64,000 nucleotides of DNA from RHKX01 sp046330285 (GTDB lineage: Bacteria > Actinomycetota > Thermoleophilia > Solirubrobacterales > 70-9): NCBI GenBank assembly GCA_046330285.1, contig JAXLSX010000012.1:1-64000 (forward strand), written 5' to 3'. The notes below the pieces were generated by a model. It was not told the origin of the DNA. It saw nothing but the letters and a program-made list of their open reading frames with translations, and made no database searches. Shown here in pieces: positions 8,630 through 15,948 of the stretch. Made by a program: the position numbers and the translations under genes. The first letter of the stretch is position 1; every line of letters begins with the position of its first letter.

Positions 8630-9100
8630 TCAGGCGGCGCCGGCCGCGACCGTTTTCAGCTTCCTGTCGCGGTTCTCGAACTCGATCAGCTCCGCGAGGG
8701 TGGTGCCCGCCAGCGCCCGGGTGATGCCGCCGTGGACCCTGGTCCAGAGCAGCTTCGTCGAGCAGGCGGCGTCACCGTCCGACTCGTGCGAGCAGAGCAC
8801 CCGACCGTCGACGCCGTCGACGAAGCAGTCCATCGGGGCGATCGGTCCTTCGAGTGCCTCGACGACCTCGAGCATGCGGATGTCCTCGGCCGGGACGGCG
8901 AGGCGGTAGCCGCCGTGGGCTCCCCGCTGCGAGCTGACCAGGCCGGCATCGCGCAGCTTCGCCACGAGATGCTCGAGGTAGGAGAGGGGGAGGGTCTCCG
9001 AGTCGGCGAGCGACGCGAGCGCAACCGGGCGCTCACCGCCCTGCCGGCCGAGGGCGACCATCAGTCGCACCCCGTATTCGGCCTTGGTCGAAAACAGCAT
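8630..9100 (-). CDS. Rrf2-family Fe-S sensing repressor heading the suf genes (SufR/IscR-like)
   Basis: The 156-residue protein starts with the Rrf2 winged-helix (MLFSTKAEYGVRLMVAL; recognition region RGAHGGYRL). It contains three cysteines, Cys92, Cys103 and Cys113, in the region that binds a [2Fe-2S] or [4Fe-4S] cluster in IscR/SufR/NsrR. Their spacing is wider than in IscR. As the first gene of the sufCSU transcript it probably autoregulates the cluster according to Fe-S status. This contrasts with the cysteine-free Rrf2 protein at 60588-61046. Confidence 0.88.
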   Translation of the reverse strand: MLFSTKAEYGVRLMVALGRQGGERPVALASLADSETLPLSYLEHLVAKLRDAGLVSSQRGAHGGYRLAVPAEDIRMLEVVEALEGPIAPMDCFVDGVDGRVLCSHESDGDAACSTKLLWTRVHGGITRALAGTTLAELIEFENRDRKLKTVAAGAA

Positions 9101-9107
9101 GGGCCAA

Positions 9108-9113
9108 ATCCTA
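9108..9113 (-). promoter_or_regulatory. Putative -10 of rrf2-sufCSU, overlapping the upstream stop codon
   Basis: Minus-strand TAGGAT ends 7 bases before the rrf2 ATG (9100), a spacing that implies a leaderless transcript. The TAG of the upstream acetyltransferase stop codon forms the first three bases of the element. Confidence 0.45.
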
Positions 9114-9764
9114 GCGATCAGGTCGGTTTTGCTGCATGGCCTGCAGCCGCTCCTTGATCAGCCGCCACGGATGGATGTCGGCCGTGCCGGCCGCCGCCGT
9201 CCGCAGCGCTCGCCCGAGCGCGGTGCCCTTCACCTCGCCGGGCGGCACCTCGATGATCAGCTCGAGGTAGCCGTCGGGCGTCCGCTTCGGCCCGGTCGTG
9301 CGCGCGTCGATCGACTGGAAGAGGTCGATCGCCTCCGAGTTCTCCTGCAGCACGAGGGCGACGAACCGCTCGATCCCGTTCTCGGATGCGCGCTCGGTCA
9401 GCCGTTCGAGCAGCGCCGTGCCCGCACCCTTGCCCTGCCAGTCGTCGACGACCACGACCGCGACCTCGGCGGTGTCGGGCTCGTCGCCGCGAACGTAGCG
9501 GGCGACGCCGACCGTCCCGCCGTCGTCGTCGAAGGCGATCACGGCCTCGTGGTCGTGGTGGTCGACCTCGGTCAGGTAGGCGAGGTCGGTCGCCGACAGC
9601 CGGTCGAGCGAGGAGAAGAAGCGGCGGTAGCGCGACTCGGGGCTGAGCCGGGAGAAGCCGCTCGCGATCGCGTCCTTGTCGGTCGGCATCACCTCCCGGA
9701 GCTCGATGAAGGAGCCGTCCCGGAGCTTTCGGCGACTGGGATTGTGTGAGACTGCAGCGGCCAC
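9111..9764 (-). CDS. GNAT-family N-acetyltransferase
   Basis: The 217-residue product has the GNAT core: an N-terminal strand IELREVMPTD, the central strands AEVAVVVVDDWQG and the acetyl-CoA loop GKGAGTALLERL (QGKGAGTA, the R/Q-x-x-G-x-G/A motif), then FVALVLQENSEAIDLF. The substrate is unknown, and the N-terminal region resembles the acetyltransferase modules of Pat-type protein acetylases. I chose GTG at 9764 (MAAAVSHNPSRRKL), preceded by GGGGA. The longer frame back to 9869 would run into the divergent methyltransferase gene. Confidence 0.8.
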   Translation of the reverse strand: MAAAVSHNPSRRKLRDGSFIELREVMPTDKDAIASGFSRLSPESRYRRFFSSLDRLSATDLAYLTEVDHHDHEAVIAFDDDGGTVGVARYVRGDEPDTAEVAVVVVDDWQGKGAGTALLERLTERASENGIERFVALVLQENSEAIDLFQSIDARTTGPKRTPDGYLELIIEVPPGEVKGTALGRALRTAAAGTADIHPWRLIKERLQAMQQNRPDR

Positions 9765-9810
9765 GGCGGTCCCCGATTGCGGATCGGATCGGGGCAGCAA
9801 GGTACCCCAG

Positions 9811-10692
9811 GTGAGCGCGATCAAGAAGCAGACCTTCCGCGAGCGCGCCCGCTCGGTGCTGAAGAGCATCTGGTACTCGCCGCGCTTCCGCGCCGTCGCC
9901 TTCGCTCCGGTCGACGCGCTCGACCGGATCCGCGGCCGCGACCCGCTGCTGCCGCCGCGACGGCTCCAGTACGTCGGCCGCCGCGAGGACTTCGCCCCGG
10001 TCGGGGCCTACTGGCGCGATCGCCTCGTCCGCGACAACGGGCTCGGTCCGGACGGCGACGTCCTCGACATCGGCTGCGGCATCGGCCGTGCCGCGGTGGC
10101 GCTGATCCCGCAGCTGCCCGAGGGCCGCTACGAGGGCTTCGACGTCGTCCCGCAGTTCATCGCCTGGTGCTCGCGCGAGATCACGTCGAGGCACCCGAAC
10201 TTCCGCTTCCAGGTGGCCGACGTGCGCAACCGCCAGTACAACCCTCGCGGCGACGTGCCGCCCTCCGCCTACGAGTTCCCCTTCGCCGCCGACGGATTCG
10301 ACGCGGCGCTCGCGGCCTCGGTCTTCACCCACATGGAGCCCGACGGAGTCCGCCGCTACCTCGGCGAGGCCGTGCGCGTCCTCCGGCCCGGCGGAGTCCT
10401 CGTCGCCACCTTCTTCCTCGTCGACGCCGCGACCGAGGAGCTCCTGGCCGGCACGGCGCCGGCCTTCCGCCTGGATCACCGCCTGACCGACGCGGCGGGC
10501 GAGCCCTATCTCGCGGCCGACCCGCGGGTCCCCGAGTTCTGCGTCGGGCTGTTCGAGGCCCAGCTCCTGACGGCAGCGGCCGAGGCCGGCTTCGAACCGG
10601 GCCCGGACATCGAGCGCGGATGGTGGTCCGGTCGCGAGGTCCCCGCGGGCGCCCCGTACCAGGACGTCGTCACGCTCCGCAAGCCCGCCTGA
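9811..10692 (+). CDS. Class I SAM-dependent methyltransferase
   Basis: The 293-residue protein has the SAM-binding motif I VLDIGCGIGRAAVAL near residue 85, an acidic post-I residue in YEGFDVV, motif II/III regions FDAALAASVFTHM and LRPGGVLVATFFLVD. It is of the Methyltransf_25/UbiE-like group. No substrate can be inferred. GTG at 9811 gives MSAIKKQTFRERARSVLK, a basic N-terminus. Earlier in-frame starts would overlap the divergent acetyltransferase gene. The gene is divergent from the acetyltransferase (46-base gap) and convergent with the response-regulator gene. Confidence 0.82.
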   Translation: MSAIKKQTFRERARSVLKSIWYSPRFRAVAFAPVDALDRIRGRDPLLPPRRLQYVGRREDFAPVGAYWRDRLVRDNGLGPDGDVLDIGCGIGRAAVALIPQLPEGRYEGFDVVPQFIAWCSREITSRHPNFRFQVADVRNRQYNPRGDVPPSAYEFPFAADGFDAALAASVFTHMEPDGVRRYLGEAVRVLRPGGVLVATFFLVDAATEELLAGTAPAFRLDHRLTDAAGEPYLAADPRVPEFCVGLFEAQLLTAAAEAGFEPGPDIERGWWSGREVPAGAPYQDVVTLRKPA

Positions 10693-10700
10693 GGGCGGGC
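10683..10700. terminator. Hairpin between convergent methyltransferase and response regulator genes
   Basis: GCCCGCC-TGAG-GGCGGGC is a perfect 7-bp stem with a 4-base loop that includes the methyltransferase stop codon, and it lies 2 bases from the opposing stop. There is no T-run, so it is a U-less bidirectional terminator candidate. Confidence 0.55.
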
Positions 10701-10701
10701 G

Positions 10702-11331
10702 TCAGGGTTCGATCAGGCCGCGGCGGATCGCGTAGCGGACGAGTTCGACGCGGTCCCGCATCCCGAGCTTCCGCATCGCGTTCGAGCGGTGGTTCTCGGC
10801 GGTCTTCTCGGCGAGGCCGAGGATCTCGGCGATCTCCTTGTTCGTGTGCGCCTCGGCGACGAGCTTGACGACCTCCTCCTCGCGCGGCGTCAGCTCCTCG
10901 CCGCGGTTCTCGCCGCCGTCGAGGACGTCGCGGATCAACGCCTGCTGAGCCTCGGGTGTGAGGAAGGGCTCGCCGCGCTCGACCGCCCGGATCGCGTCGA
11001 TCAGCTCGCGGTCGGCGGCACGCTTGAGCACGTAGCCGGAGGCCCCCGCCTTCAGAGCCTCGAACAGATAACGGTCCTCGTCGTGCATCGACAGGACGAG
11101 GACGGAGACGTCGGGGGCGGTCTCGCGGATCGCCTTGGTCGCCTCGAGCCCGCCCATACGCGGCATCTTCACGTCGAGGATCGCGAGGTCGGGCCGGAAC
11201 TCGAGCGCGCGGTCGCGCGCTTCGACGCCGTCGCCGGCCTCGGCGACGACCTCGATCCCGTCCTCGCTCTCGAGCAGCTTTCGCAGGCCCGACCGGACGA
11301 TCCCGTGGTCGTCGGCGATCAGGACCCTCAT
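10702..11331 (-). CDS. NarL/LuxR-type response regulator
   Basis: The 209-residue protein has an N-terminal receiver domain with the acidic pocket ADDHG, the phosphoacceptor Asp53 in LAILDVKMPRMGG and the switch lysine in GYVLKRAADREL. A C-terminal LuxR helix-turn-helix follows (LTPREEEVVKLVAEAHTNKE, then the recognition helix AENHRSNAMRKLG). It overlaps the kinase gene by 4 bases (ATGA), so kinase and regulator form a coupled pair. Targets are not evident. Confidence 0.93.
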   Translation of the reverse strand: MRVLIADDHGIVRSGLRKLLESEDGIEVVAEAGDGVEARDRALEFRPDLAILDVKMPRMGGLEATKAIRETAPDVSVLVLSMHDEDRYLFEALKAGASGYVLKRAADRELIDAIRAVERGEPFLTPEAQQALIRDVLDGGENRGEELTPREEEVVKLVAEAHTNKEIAEILGLAEKTAENHRSNAMRKLGMRDRVELVRYAIRRGLIEP

Positions 11332-12371
11332 CGGGCCGCGCTCCTGCTCTCGATGCCGTTCATGGCGATCTCATCGGCAGTTCGGGCCCGGAGCGTTACC
11401 CGCGTCCCCGCGCCCGGCACGGATTCGACCACGAGCGAGCCGCCGCAGAGCAGCGCCCGCTCCCGCATCCCGGCGATCCCGAGCTTCTCGTCGCCGCGGC
11501 CGCCCTCGAATCCGGCGCCGTCGTCGCTGACCCGGAGCTCGATCGCGTCGCCGGATCCGATCAACCGCACCCGCATGTGCTGTGCGTCGGCGTGCTGGAC
11601 GACGTTGGTGACGGCCTCCTGGGCGACCCGGTAGGTGACGAGCTGGAGGTCGTCGGAGAGGCCGTCGAGATCGCCCTCGACCTCGAACCCCGCCTGGATC
11701 CCGGCCTCGCGCTCGACCTCCTCGACGAGGGTGGCCAGCGCCGCCTTCAGCCCGAGATCGTCGAGGGTTGTCGGGCGCAGGCCGCGGGCGATGTCGAGGA
11801 GCTCCCGCATCGCTCGCGAGATCAGCGAGCCGATCTCGCCCAGCTCGGACGCGGCCTCGGGGTCGTCCGACTGCCGCCGCATCGCCTCGAGGCGGAGCAG
11901 GATCGCGGTCAACGCCTGGTTGACCTCGTCGTGCAGGTCGCGGGCGATCCGCTCGCGCTCGCGCTCCTGAGCGCCGAGGGCGGAGTTGGCGGCGCCGCGC
12001 CGCTCGGCCTCGAGTCGTTCGAGCATCGCGTGGAACGAGCGCTCGATGCTGACCACCTCGGTCGGACCGGTGGTGACGACGGGTGGCTCCGGCGGCTTGC
12101 TCAGGTCGGCCTCCTCCATCTCGGCCGCGAGCCGCTCGAGCGGCTGGAAGCGCCGCGCGAGCATCCAGATGTTGACGGCGACCGTCGCCGCCACGGCGAA
12201 ACCGAGCACGAGCCCGACCGATGCGTTGTCGCGAAGCGCGCTGTCGGGGTTCGACGCGATCGAGGCGGCGATCACCGCCGCGGCGATCAGCAGCAGGTTG
12301 ACCAGGAGGACCTGGGTGAGGAGCGTTCCGCGGCGCATCACCTCCCAATCGACCGCATCGCGATCGGCCAT
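11328..12371 (-). CDS. NarL-type membrane sensor histidine kinase
   Basis: The 347-residue kinase has two N-terminal transmembrane segments (about 17-38 and 52-72) with a very short extracellular loop, so it probably senses a membrane or intracellular cue. A HAMP-like linker follows (RRFQPLERLAAEMEEADL). The HisKA_3 domain has the phosphorylated His147 in RIARDLHDEVNQAL, and the HATPase domain has the N-box EAVTNVVQHADA and the DDGAGF G-box. It is translationally coupled to the downstream response regulator. The divergent neighbour is htpX, a membrane-stress protease, so envelope stress is a plausible but unproven signal. Confidence 0.92.
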   Translation of the reverse strand: MADRDAVDWEVMRRGTLLTQVLLVNLLLIAAAVIAASIASNPDSALRDNASVGLVLGFAVAATVAVNIWMLARRFQPLERLAAEMEEADLSKPPEPPVVTTGPTEVVSIERSFHAMLERLEAERRGAANSALGAQERERERIARDLHDEVNQALTAILLRLEAMRRQSDDPEAASELGEIGSLISRAMRELLDIARGLRPTTLDDLGLKAALATLVEEVEREAGIQAGFEVEGDLDGLSDDLQLVTYRVAQEAVTNVVQHADAQHMRVRLIGSGDAIELRVSDDGAGFEGGRGDEKLGIAGMRERALLCGGSLVVESVPGAGTRVTLRARTADEIAMNGIESRSAAR

Positions 12372-12474
12372 TAGCCGCGCATCGTCGCCAATCCCCGGAA
12401 ACCCTTGATTAGGGACCCCTTATCCGGGTCTGCAACCATTCCCGGCTCACCGAGACGCCACAGGAGGCACCCCG

Positions 12475-13344
12475 ATGACGACCACCAAGAGTTCGAACTG
12501 GGCCGCGGGAATCCGCACCACGCTGTTGCTTGCCGGGCTGACCGGCCTGCTCGTCGTCATCGGCGCCCTGATCGGTGGGCCGCAGACTGCCCTGCTGTTC
12601 CTCGGCATCGGGCTCGTCATGAACCTCGGCGTCTACTGGTTCAGCGACAAGATCGCCCTCAAGTCGGCCGGCGCCCAGCCGATCACCGAGGAGCAGGCGC
12701 CGCAGATCTACGAGATGGTCCGCGAGCTGACCACCGCGGCCAAGATGCCGATGCCCGCGCTCTACGTGATCCCCCAGGAGGCGCCGAACGCGTTCGCGAC
12801 CGGCCGCAGCCCCGAGAAGGCCGCCGTCGCCGTCACCGCCGGGATCACCAAGCTGCTCTCGCCCGACGAGCTCCGCGGCGTCCTCGCCCACGAGCTCGCG
12901 CACATCCGCAACCGCGACACGCTGATTCAGGCCGTCGCCGCCGCGATCGGCGGCGCGATCACCTACCTCGGCTACATGCTGCTCTGGTTCGGCGGCGACG
13001 ACGAGAGCCCGCTCGGGCTGATCGCGTCGCTGGCACTGGTCCTGCTCGCCCCGATCGCCGCGTCGATCATCCAGCTCTCGATCTCCCGCCAGCGCGAGTA
13101 TTCCGCCGACGCGACGGGCGCCCAGATCTGCGGCAACCCCGAGAGCCTCGCGTCGGCACTGCTCCGCCTCGAGGAGGGAAGCAAGGCGATCCCGATGAAG
13201 GTCAACGAGTCGACCGAGTGCCTGTACATCGTCAAGCCGCTCGCCGGCGGCAAGGGGAAGGCGATGGCGAACCTGTTCAGCACCCATCCTCCGATCGAGG
13301 AGCGGGTGCGGCGCCTGCGCCAGATGCGACCCGCTCTGGGCTGA
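12475..13344 (+). CDS. htpX: HtpX-family membrane zinc metalloprotease (M48)
   Basis: HtpX degrades damaged membrane proteins. The 289-residue product has two N-terminal transmembrane helices (about 13-33 and 38-55) and the catalytic HELAH motif (His139, Glu140, His143) in LAHELAHIRNRDT. A second hydrophobic pair (about 150-200) follows, and the third zinc ligand Glu208 in QREYSADATGA. The C-terminal FSTHPPIEERVRRL block is typical of the family. It has a normal ribosome site (CAGGAGG-like) and a long 5' region. It is divergent from the two-component system. Confidence 0.93.
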   Translation: MTTTKSSNWAAGIRTTLLLAGLTGLLVVIGALIGGPQTALLFLGIGLVMNLGVYWFSDKIALKSAGAQPITEEQAPQIYEMVRELTTAAKMPMPALYVIPQEAPNAFATGRSPEKAAVAVTAGITKLLSPDELRGVLAHELAHIRNRDTLIQAVAAAIGGAITYLGYMLLWFGGDDESPLGLIASLALVLLAPIAASIIQLSISRQREYSADATGAQICGNPESLASALLRLEEGSKAIPMKVNESTECLYIVKPLAGGKGKAMANLFSTHPPIEERVRRLRQMRPALG

Positions 13345-13367
13345 TCGACGGCGCGATTCCGAGTCGC

Positions 13368-13383
13368 TATACTTTCTGAAGTA
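13368..13383 (+). promoter_or_regulatory. -10/operator element directly before the rhodanese-MoeB start
   Basis: TATACTTTCTGAAGTA ends at the base before ATG 13384. TATACT is a strong -10, with a weak -35 (TCGACG) 17 bases upstream. Within it TACTT-TCTG-AAGTA (13370-13383) is a perfect 5-bp-arm palindrome. Thirteen of 16 bases match the element before cysM (27827-27842). Confidence 0.5.
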
Positions 13384-14586
13384 ATGACTCCTGAGACCGA
13401 GACGAAGAACCGTGCCAGCGGCGCCGACCTGATTGCTCAGGCGAAGGCCGAGATCGAGGAGGTCCAGCCGACGGAGGCGGCCGCCGAGATCGAATCCGGC
13501 GACGTCGCCATCGTCGACGTTCGCGAGCAGCACGAGTTCGAGGAGCGCCACATCGAAGGCGCGATCCACGTCCCGCGCAGCTACCTGGAGTCGCGGATCG
13601 AGCAGTACGTGCCCGACCGCTCGAAGCGGATCATCCTCTACTGCGCCTCCGGAATCCGCTCGGCGCTCGCCGCGAAGACGATGGGGGAGGAGCTCGGCTA
13701 CGAGGACGTCAGCTCGATGGCCGGCGGGATCACGCTGTGGCGCGACCGCGGCCTGCCCGTCGTCACGCCCCGGTCGCTGACCCAGGAGCAGAAGGAGCGC
13801 TACTCGCGCCACATCCTCGTTCCCGAGATCGGGCTCGAGGGTCAGATGAAGCTTCTCGACGCGAAGGTGCTGCTGCTCGGCACCGGCGGGCTCGGCTCGC
13901 CGACCGCGCTCTACCTCGCGGCCGCCGGCGTCGGCACGCTCGGGCTGATCGACGACGACGTCGTCGACTCGTCGAACCTGCAGCGTCAGGTGATCCACAA
14001 CACCGAGCGGATCGGGATGCCCAAGACCGAGTCCGCGCGGATGGCGATCGAGGCGCTGAACCCCGACGTCAACGTCGTCGAGCACCGGGTCCGTTTCGGT
14101 CCCGAGAACGTCATCGAGCTGCTCTCGGACTACGACGTGATCGTCGACGGCGCCGACAACTTCCCGACCCGTTACCTGCTCAACGACGCGTCGGTCCGGC
14201 TCAACAAGCCGGTCGTCTCGGCGTCGATCCTCTCCTTCGACGGCCAGATCTCGACCTTCGTGCCCCACGAGGGCCCGTGCTACCGCTGCCTCTACCCGAC
14301 GCCGCCCCCGGCCGAGCTCGCACCGAGCTGCGGCGCCGCCGGCGTCCTCGGGGTCCTGCCGGGCATCATGGGCCTGCTGCAGGCGCTCGAGGTGGTCAAG
14401 CTCGTCACCGGCGCCGGCCGGCCGCTGATCGGTCGCCTGCTCCTGTTCGAGGCGCTCGGCACCGAGTTCACCGAGCTCAAGGTCAGGCGCGATCCCGACT
14501 GCCCGATCTGCGGCCCGAACGCCCCACACGTGGCCGACGAGGATCTCGGGAAGTTCCCGGACTACGAGTTGTTCTGCCAGGGCTAG
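13384..14586 (+). CDS. Rhodanese-MoeB/ThiF fusion, sulfur-carrier protein activating enzyme (MoeZ-like)
   Basis: The 400-residue protein adenylates and sulfurates the C-terminal glycine of ubiquitin-like sulfur carriers such as CysO. The N-terminal third is a rhodanese domain with the active-site loop YCASGIRS (Cys87). The rest is a complete MoeB/ThiF domain: LGTGGLGS nucleotide loop (165-172), the DDDVVDSSNLQRQ region, and two zinc CxxC pairs (CYRC and CPIC). In mycobacterial MoeZ the rhodanese is at the C-terminus; here the order is reversed. The CysO gene lies 1 kb downstream, so CysO is the likely client. Confidence 0.9.
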   Translation: MTPETETKNRASGADLIAQAKAEIEEVQPTEAAAEIESGDVAIVDVREQHEFEERHIEGAIHVPRSYLESRIEQYVPDRSKRIILYCASGIRSALAAKTMGEELGYEDVSSMAGGITLWRDRGLPVVTPRSLTQEQKERYSRHILVPEIGLEGQMKLLDAKVLLLGTGGLGSPTALYLAAAGVGTLGLIDDDVVDSSNLQRQVIHNTERIGMPKTESARMAIEALNPDVNVVEHRVRFGPENVIELLSDYDVIVDGADNFPTRYLLNDASVRLNKPVVSASILSFDGQISTFVPHEGPCYRCLYPTPPPAELAPSCGAAGVLGVLPGIMGLLQALEVVKLVTGAGRPLIGRLLLFEALGTEFTELKVRRDPDCPICGPNAPHVADEDLGKFPDYELFCQG

Positions 14587-14597
14587 AAGCCGCCCGG

Positions 14598-14603
14598 TAG
14601 GCT
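14598..14603 (+). promoter_or_regulatory. Putative -10 for the PhyH-type gene
   Basis: TAGGCT ends 11 bases before the ATG at 14615, in the 28-base gap after the MoeZ-like gene, so the dioxygenase may have its own leaderless transcript. Confidence 0.35.
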
Positions 14604-14614
14604 CGCGGCCTCCC

Positions 14615-15598
14615 ATGGCGCTGCGCGAGGCGATAGGCAGGACGCGGAACCGGCTCGGCCGGTTCCGGCCGGTCGTGGCGGCGGGACAGATGCTGCACCG
14701 CGAGGAGCTGCGCCCGACCCGGCGCCGCTACCGCGAGCTCGGACTGAGCGGCCCCTGGTTCGGCCTCGTCAGCCACTCCGAGGTGGCCGGCCGCGGTCAG
14801 GGCGTCGCCCTGCTCGACCGGCCCGACGGGCTCGCCGAGCTCGAGGCGGACCCGCGGTTCGCCGCGCTCGACCCGGCGCTCCAGCAGGGGCTGCGCGAGT
14901 GGCCGGAGACCGGCTACCTGGTCGCGAAGGGGTTCTTCGACGCCGAAGCCGTCGCCGCCGCGAACGAGGAGGTCGACCGCTTCGCCGCATCGGGCCGGAT
15001 CCACCAGCACCACCTCGACCCCCGCTACATGAACGTCCATCGTGAGTCGCCGGCGAGCAACCGCCTGGCGAGCGATGAGCGCGCTCTCGCCCTGATGGAG
15101 CTGATCCTCGGCCGCGAGGCCGGGCTGTTCCAGACGATCTACTTCCGCCAGGGAAGCCAGCAGGAGGCTCATTCCGACGCCTTCCACATGATGACCGAGC
15201 CGCCGGGCTTCCTCGTCGGGATGTGGGTCGCGCTCGAGGACATCGACGAGGGCGCGGGACCCGTCTTCTACGTCCCCGGCAGCCACCGGTTCCCGTACGT
15301 GATGACCGAGGACCTCGGCGTTCCCGACCCGCCGCCGCTGCAGATCGCCGACAAGGGCGACGCCTACGTTCGGCGCATGCGCGAGCTGGTCGCCGGGACC
15401 GGCGAGGAGCCGGTCAAGTTCACCGCTTCCGCGGGCGACGTCCTCTTCTGGCATCACAACCTGACCCACGGGGGCTCCGCGGTGACGCGTCCCGGAGCCA
15501 CCCGCCGGAGCCTCGTCGGGCACTACTTCGCCCGCGACGTCCTCTGCTACCACGAGGTCACCGAACGGGGCGCGCTGATGCCCGCCGGGTTCGAGTAG
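14615..15598 (+). CDS. Phytanoyl-CoA dioxygenase (PhyH) family Fe(II)/2-oxoglutarate oxygenase
   Basis: The 327-residue protein has the PhyH metal triad: His186-x-Asp188 in EAHSDAFH and the distal His285 in NLTHGGSAV, with an arginine about 12 residues later (TRRSL) to bind 2-oxoglutarate. FYVPGSHRFPYV is the typical PhyH strand. The N-terminal 90 residues are basic and Arg-rich. It sits between the carrier-activating enzyme and CysO, both sulfur genes. Many PhyH enzymes act on small molecules, but the substrate here is unknown and the placement could be coincidental. Confidence 0.85.
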   Translation: MALREAIGRTRNRLGRFRPVVAAGQMLHREELRPTRRRYRELGLSGPWFGLVSHSEVAGRGQGVALLDRPDGLAELEADPRFAALDPALQQGLREWPETGYLVAKGFFDAEAVAAANEEVDRFAASGRIHQHHLDPRYMNVHRESPASNRLASDERALALMELILGREAGLFQTIYFRQGSQQEAHSDAFHMMTEPPGFLVGMWVALEDIDEGAGPVFYVPGSHRFPYVMTEDLGVPDPPPLQIADKGDAYVRRMRELVAGTGEEPVKFTASAGDVLFWHHNLTHGGSAVTRPGATRRSLVGHYFARDVLCYHEVTERGALMPAGFE

Positions 15599-15616
15599 GC
15601 GCGACGCCCGGATCTG

Positions 15617-15622
15617 TAGGGT
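15617..15622 (+). promoter_or_regulatory. Putative -10 for cysO
   Basis: TAGGGT ends 8 bases before the cysO ATG (15631) in the 32-base gap after the dioxygenase. A leaderless start is implied. Confidence 0.35.
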
Positions 15623-15630
15623 TCCCGGCC

Positions 15631-15909
15631 ATGTCGAAGGTGAAGATTCCACCGGTACTTCGCGCCCAGACCGGCGGCGAGTCCGTCGTCGAGGTCGAGG
15701 GCGAGGACGTCGGCTCCGTGCTGCGGAGCCTCGCCGACGCACATCCCGGCGTCAGCGGCCAGCTCTTCGACGACGCGGGCGAGCTCAACCGCTACGTCAA
15801 CGTCTACCTCAACGACGAGGACGTGCGGCTGCTCGACGGGCTCGGCACCGCGGTCTCCGGATCCGACACCGTCGTGATCCTGCCGGCGATGGCCGGCGGC
15901 GCCGCCTGA
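15631..15909 (+). CDS. cysO: CysO-type ubiquitin-like sulfur carrier with an Ala-Ala C-terminal extension
   Basis: The 92-residue beta-grasp protein matches mycobacterial CysO along its length: VKIPPVLRAQTGGES near the N-terminus, then NRYVNVYLNDEDVR and VVILPAMAGG. CysO carries thiocarboxylate sulfur on its terminal glycine and donates it to CysM. Here the reading frame continues two codons past Gly89-Gly90 and ends Gly-Gly-Ala-Ala. A carrier in that state cannot be adenylated on Gly90 until the two alanines are removed. The obvious candidate is the JAMM protease Mec at 28818. The MoeZ-like activator lies 1 kb upstream. Confidence 0.92.
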   Translation: MSKVKIPPVLRAQTGGESVVEVEGEDVGSVLRSLADAHPGVSGQLFDDAGELNRYVNVYLNDEDVRLLDGLGTAVSGSDTVVILPAMAGGAA

Positions 15910-15926
15910 GCGCGCCCGGCGCGCTC
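15908..15926. terminator. Hairpin between cysO and the convergent glycosidase gene
   Basis: GAGCGCGCC-C-GGCGCGCTC is a perfect 9-base inverted repeat (functionally about 7 bp with a 5-base loop) that overlaps the cysO stop, in the 39-base gap between converging genes. There is no T-tract. Confidence 0.5.
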
Positions 15927-15948
15927 TACGGCACTGGGAACCAGGGCC

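Noticed and set aside
12409..14616. 735-codon minus-strand open frame antisense to htpX and the rhodanese-MoeB gene
   Set aside because: No recognisable domain; both opposing genes have full catalytic motifs.
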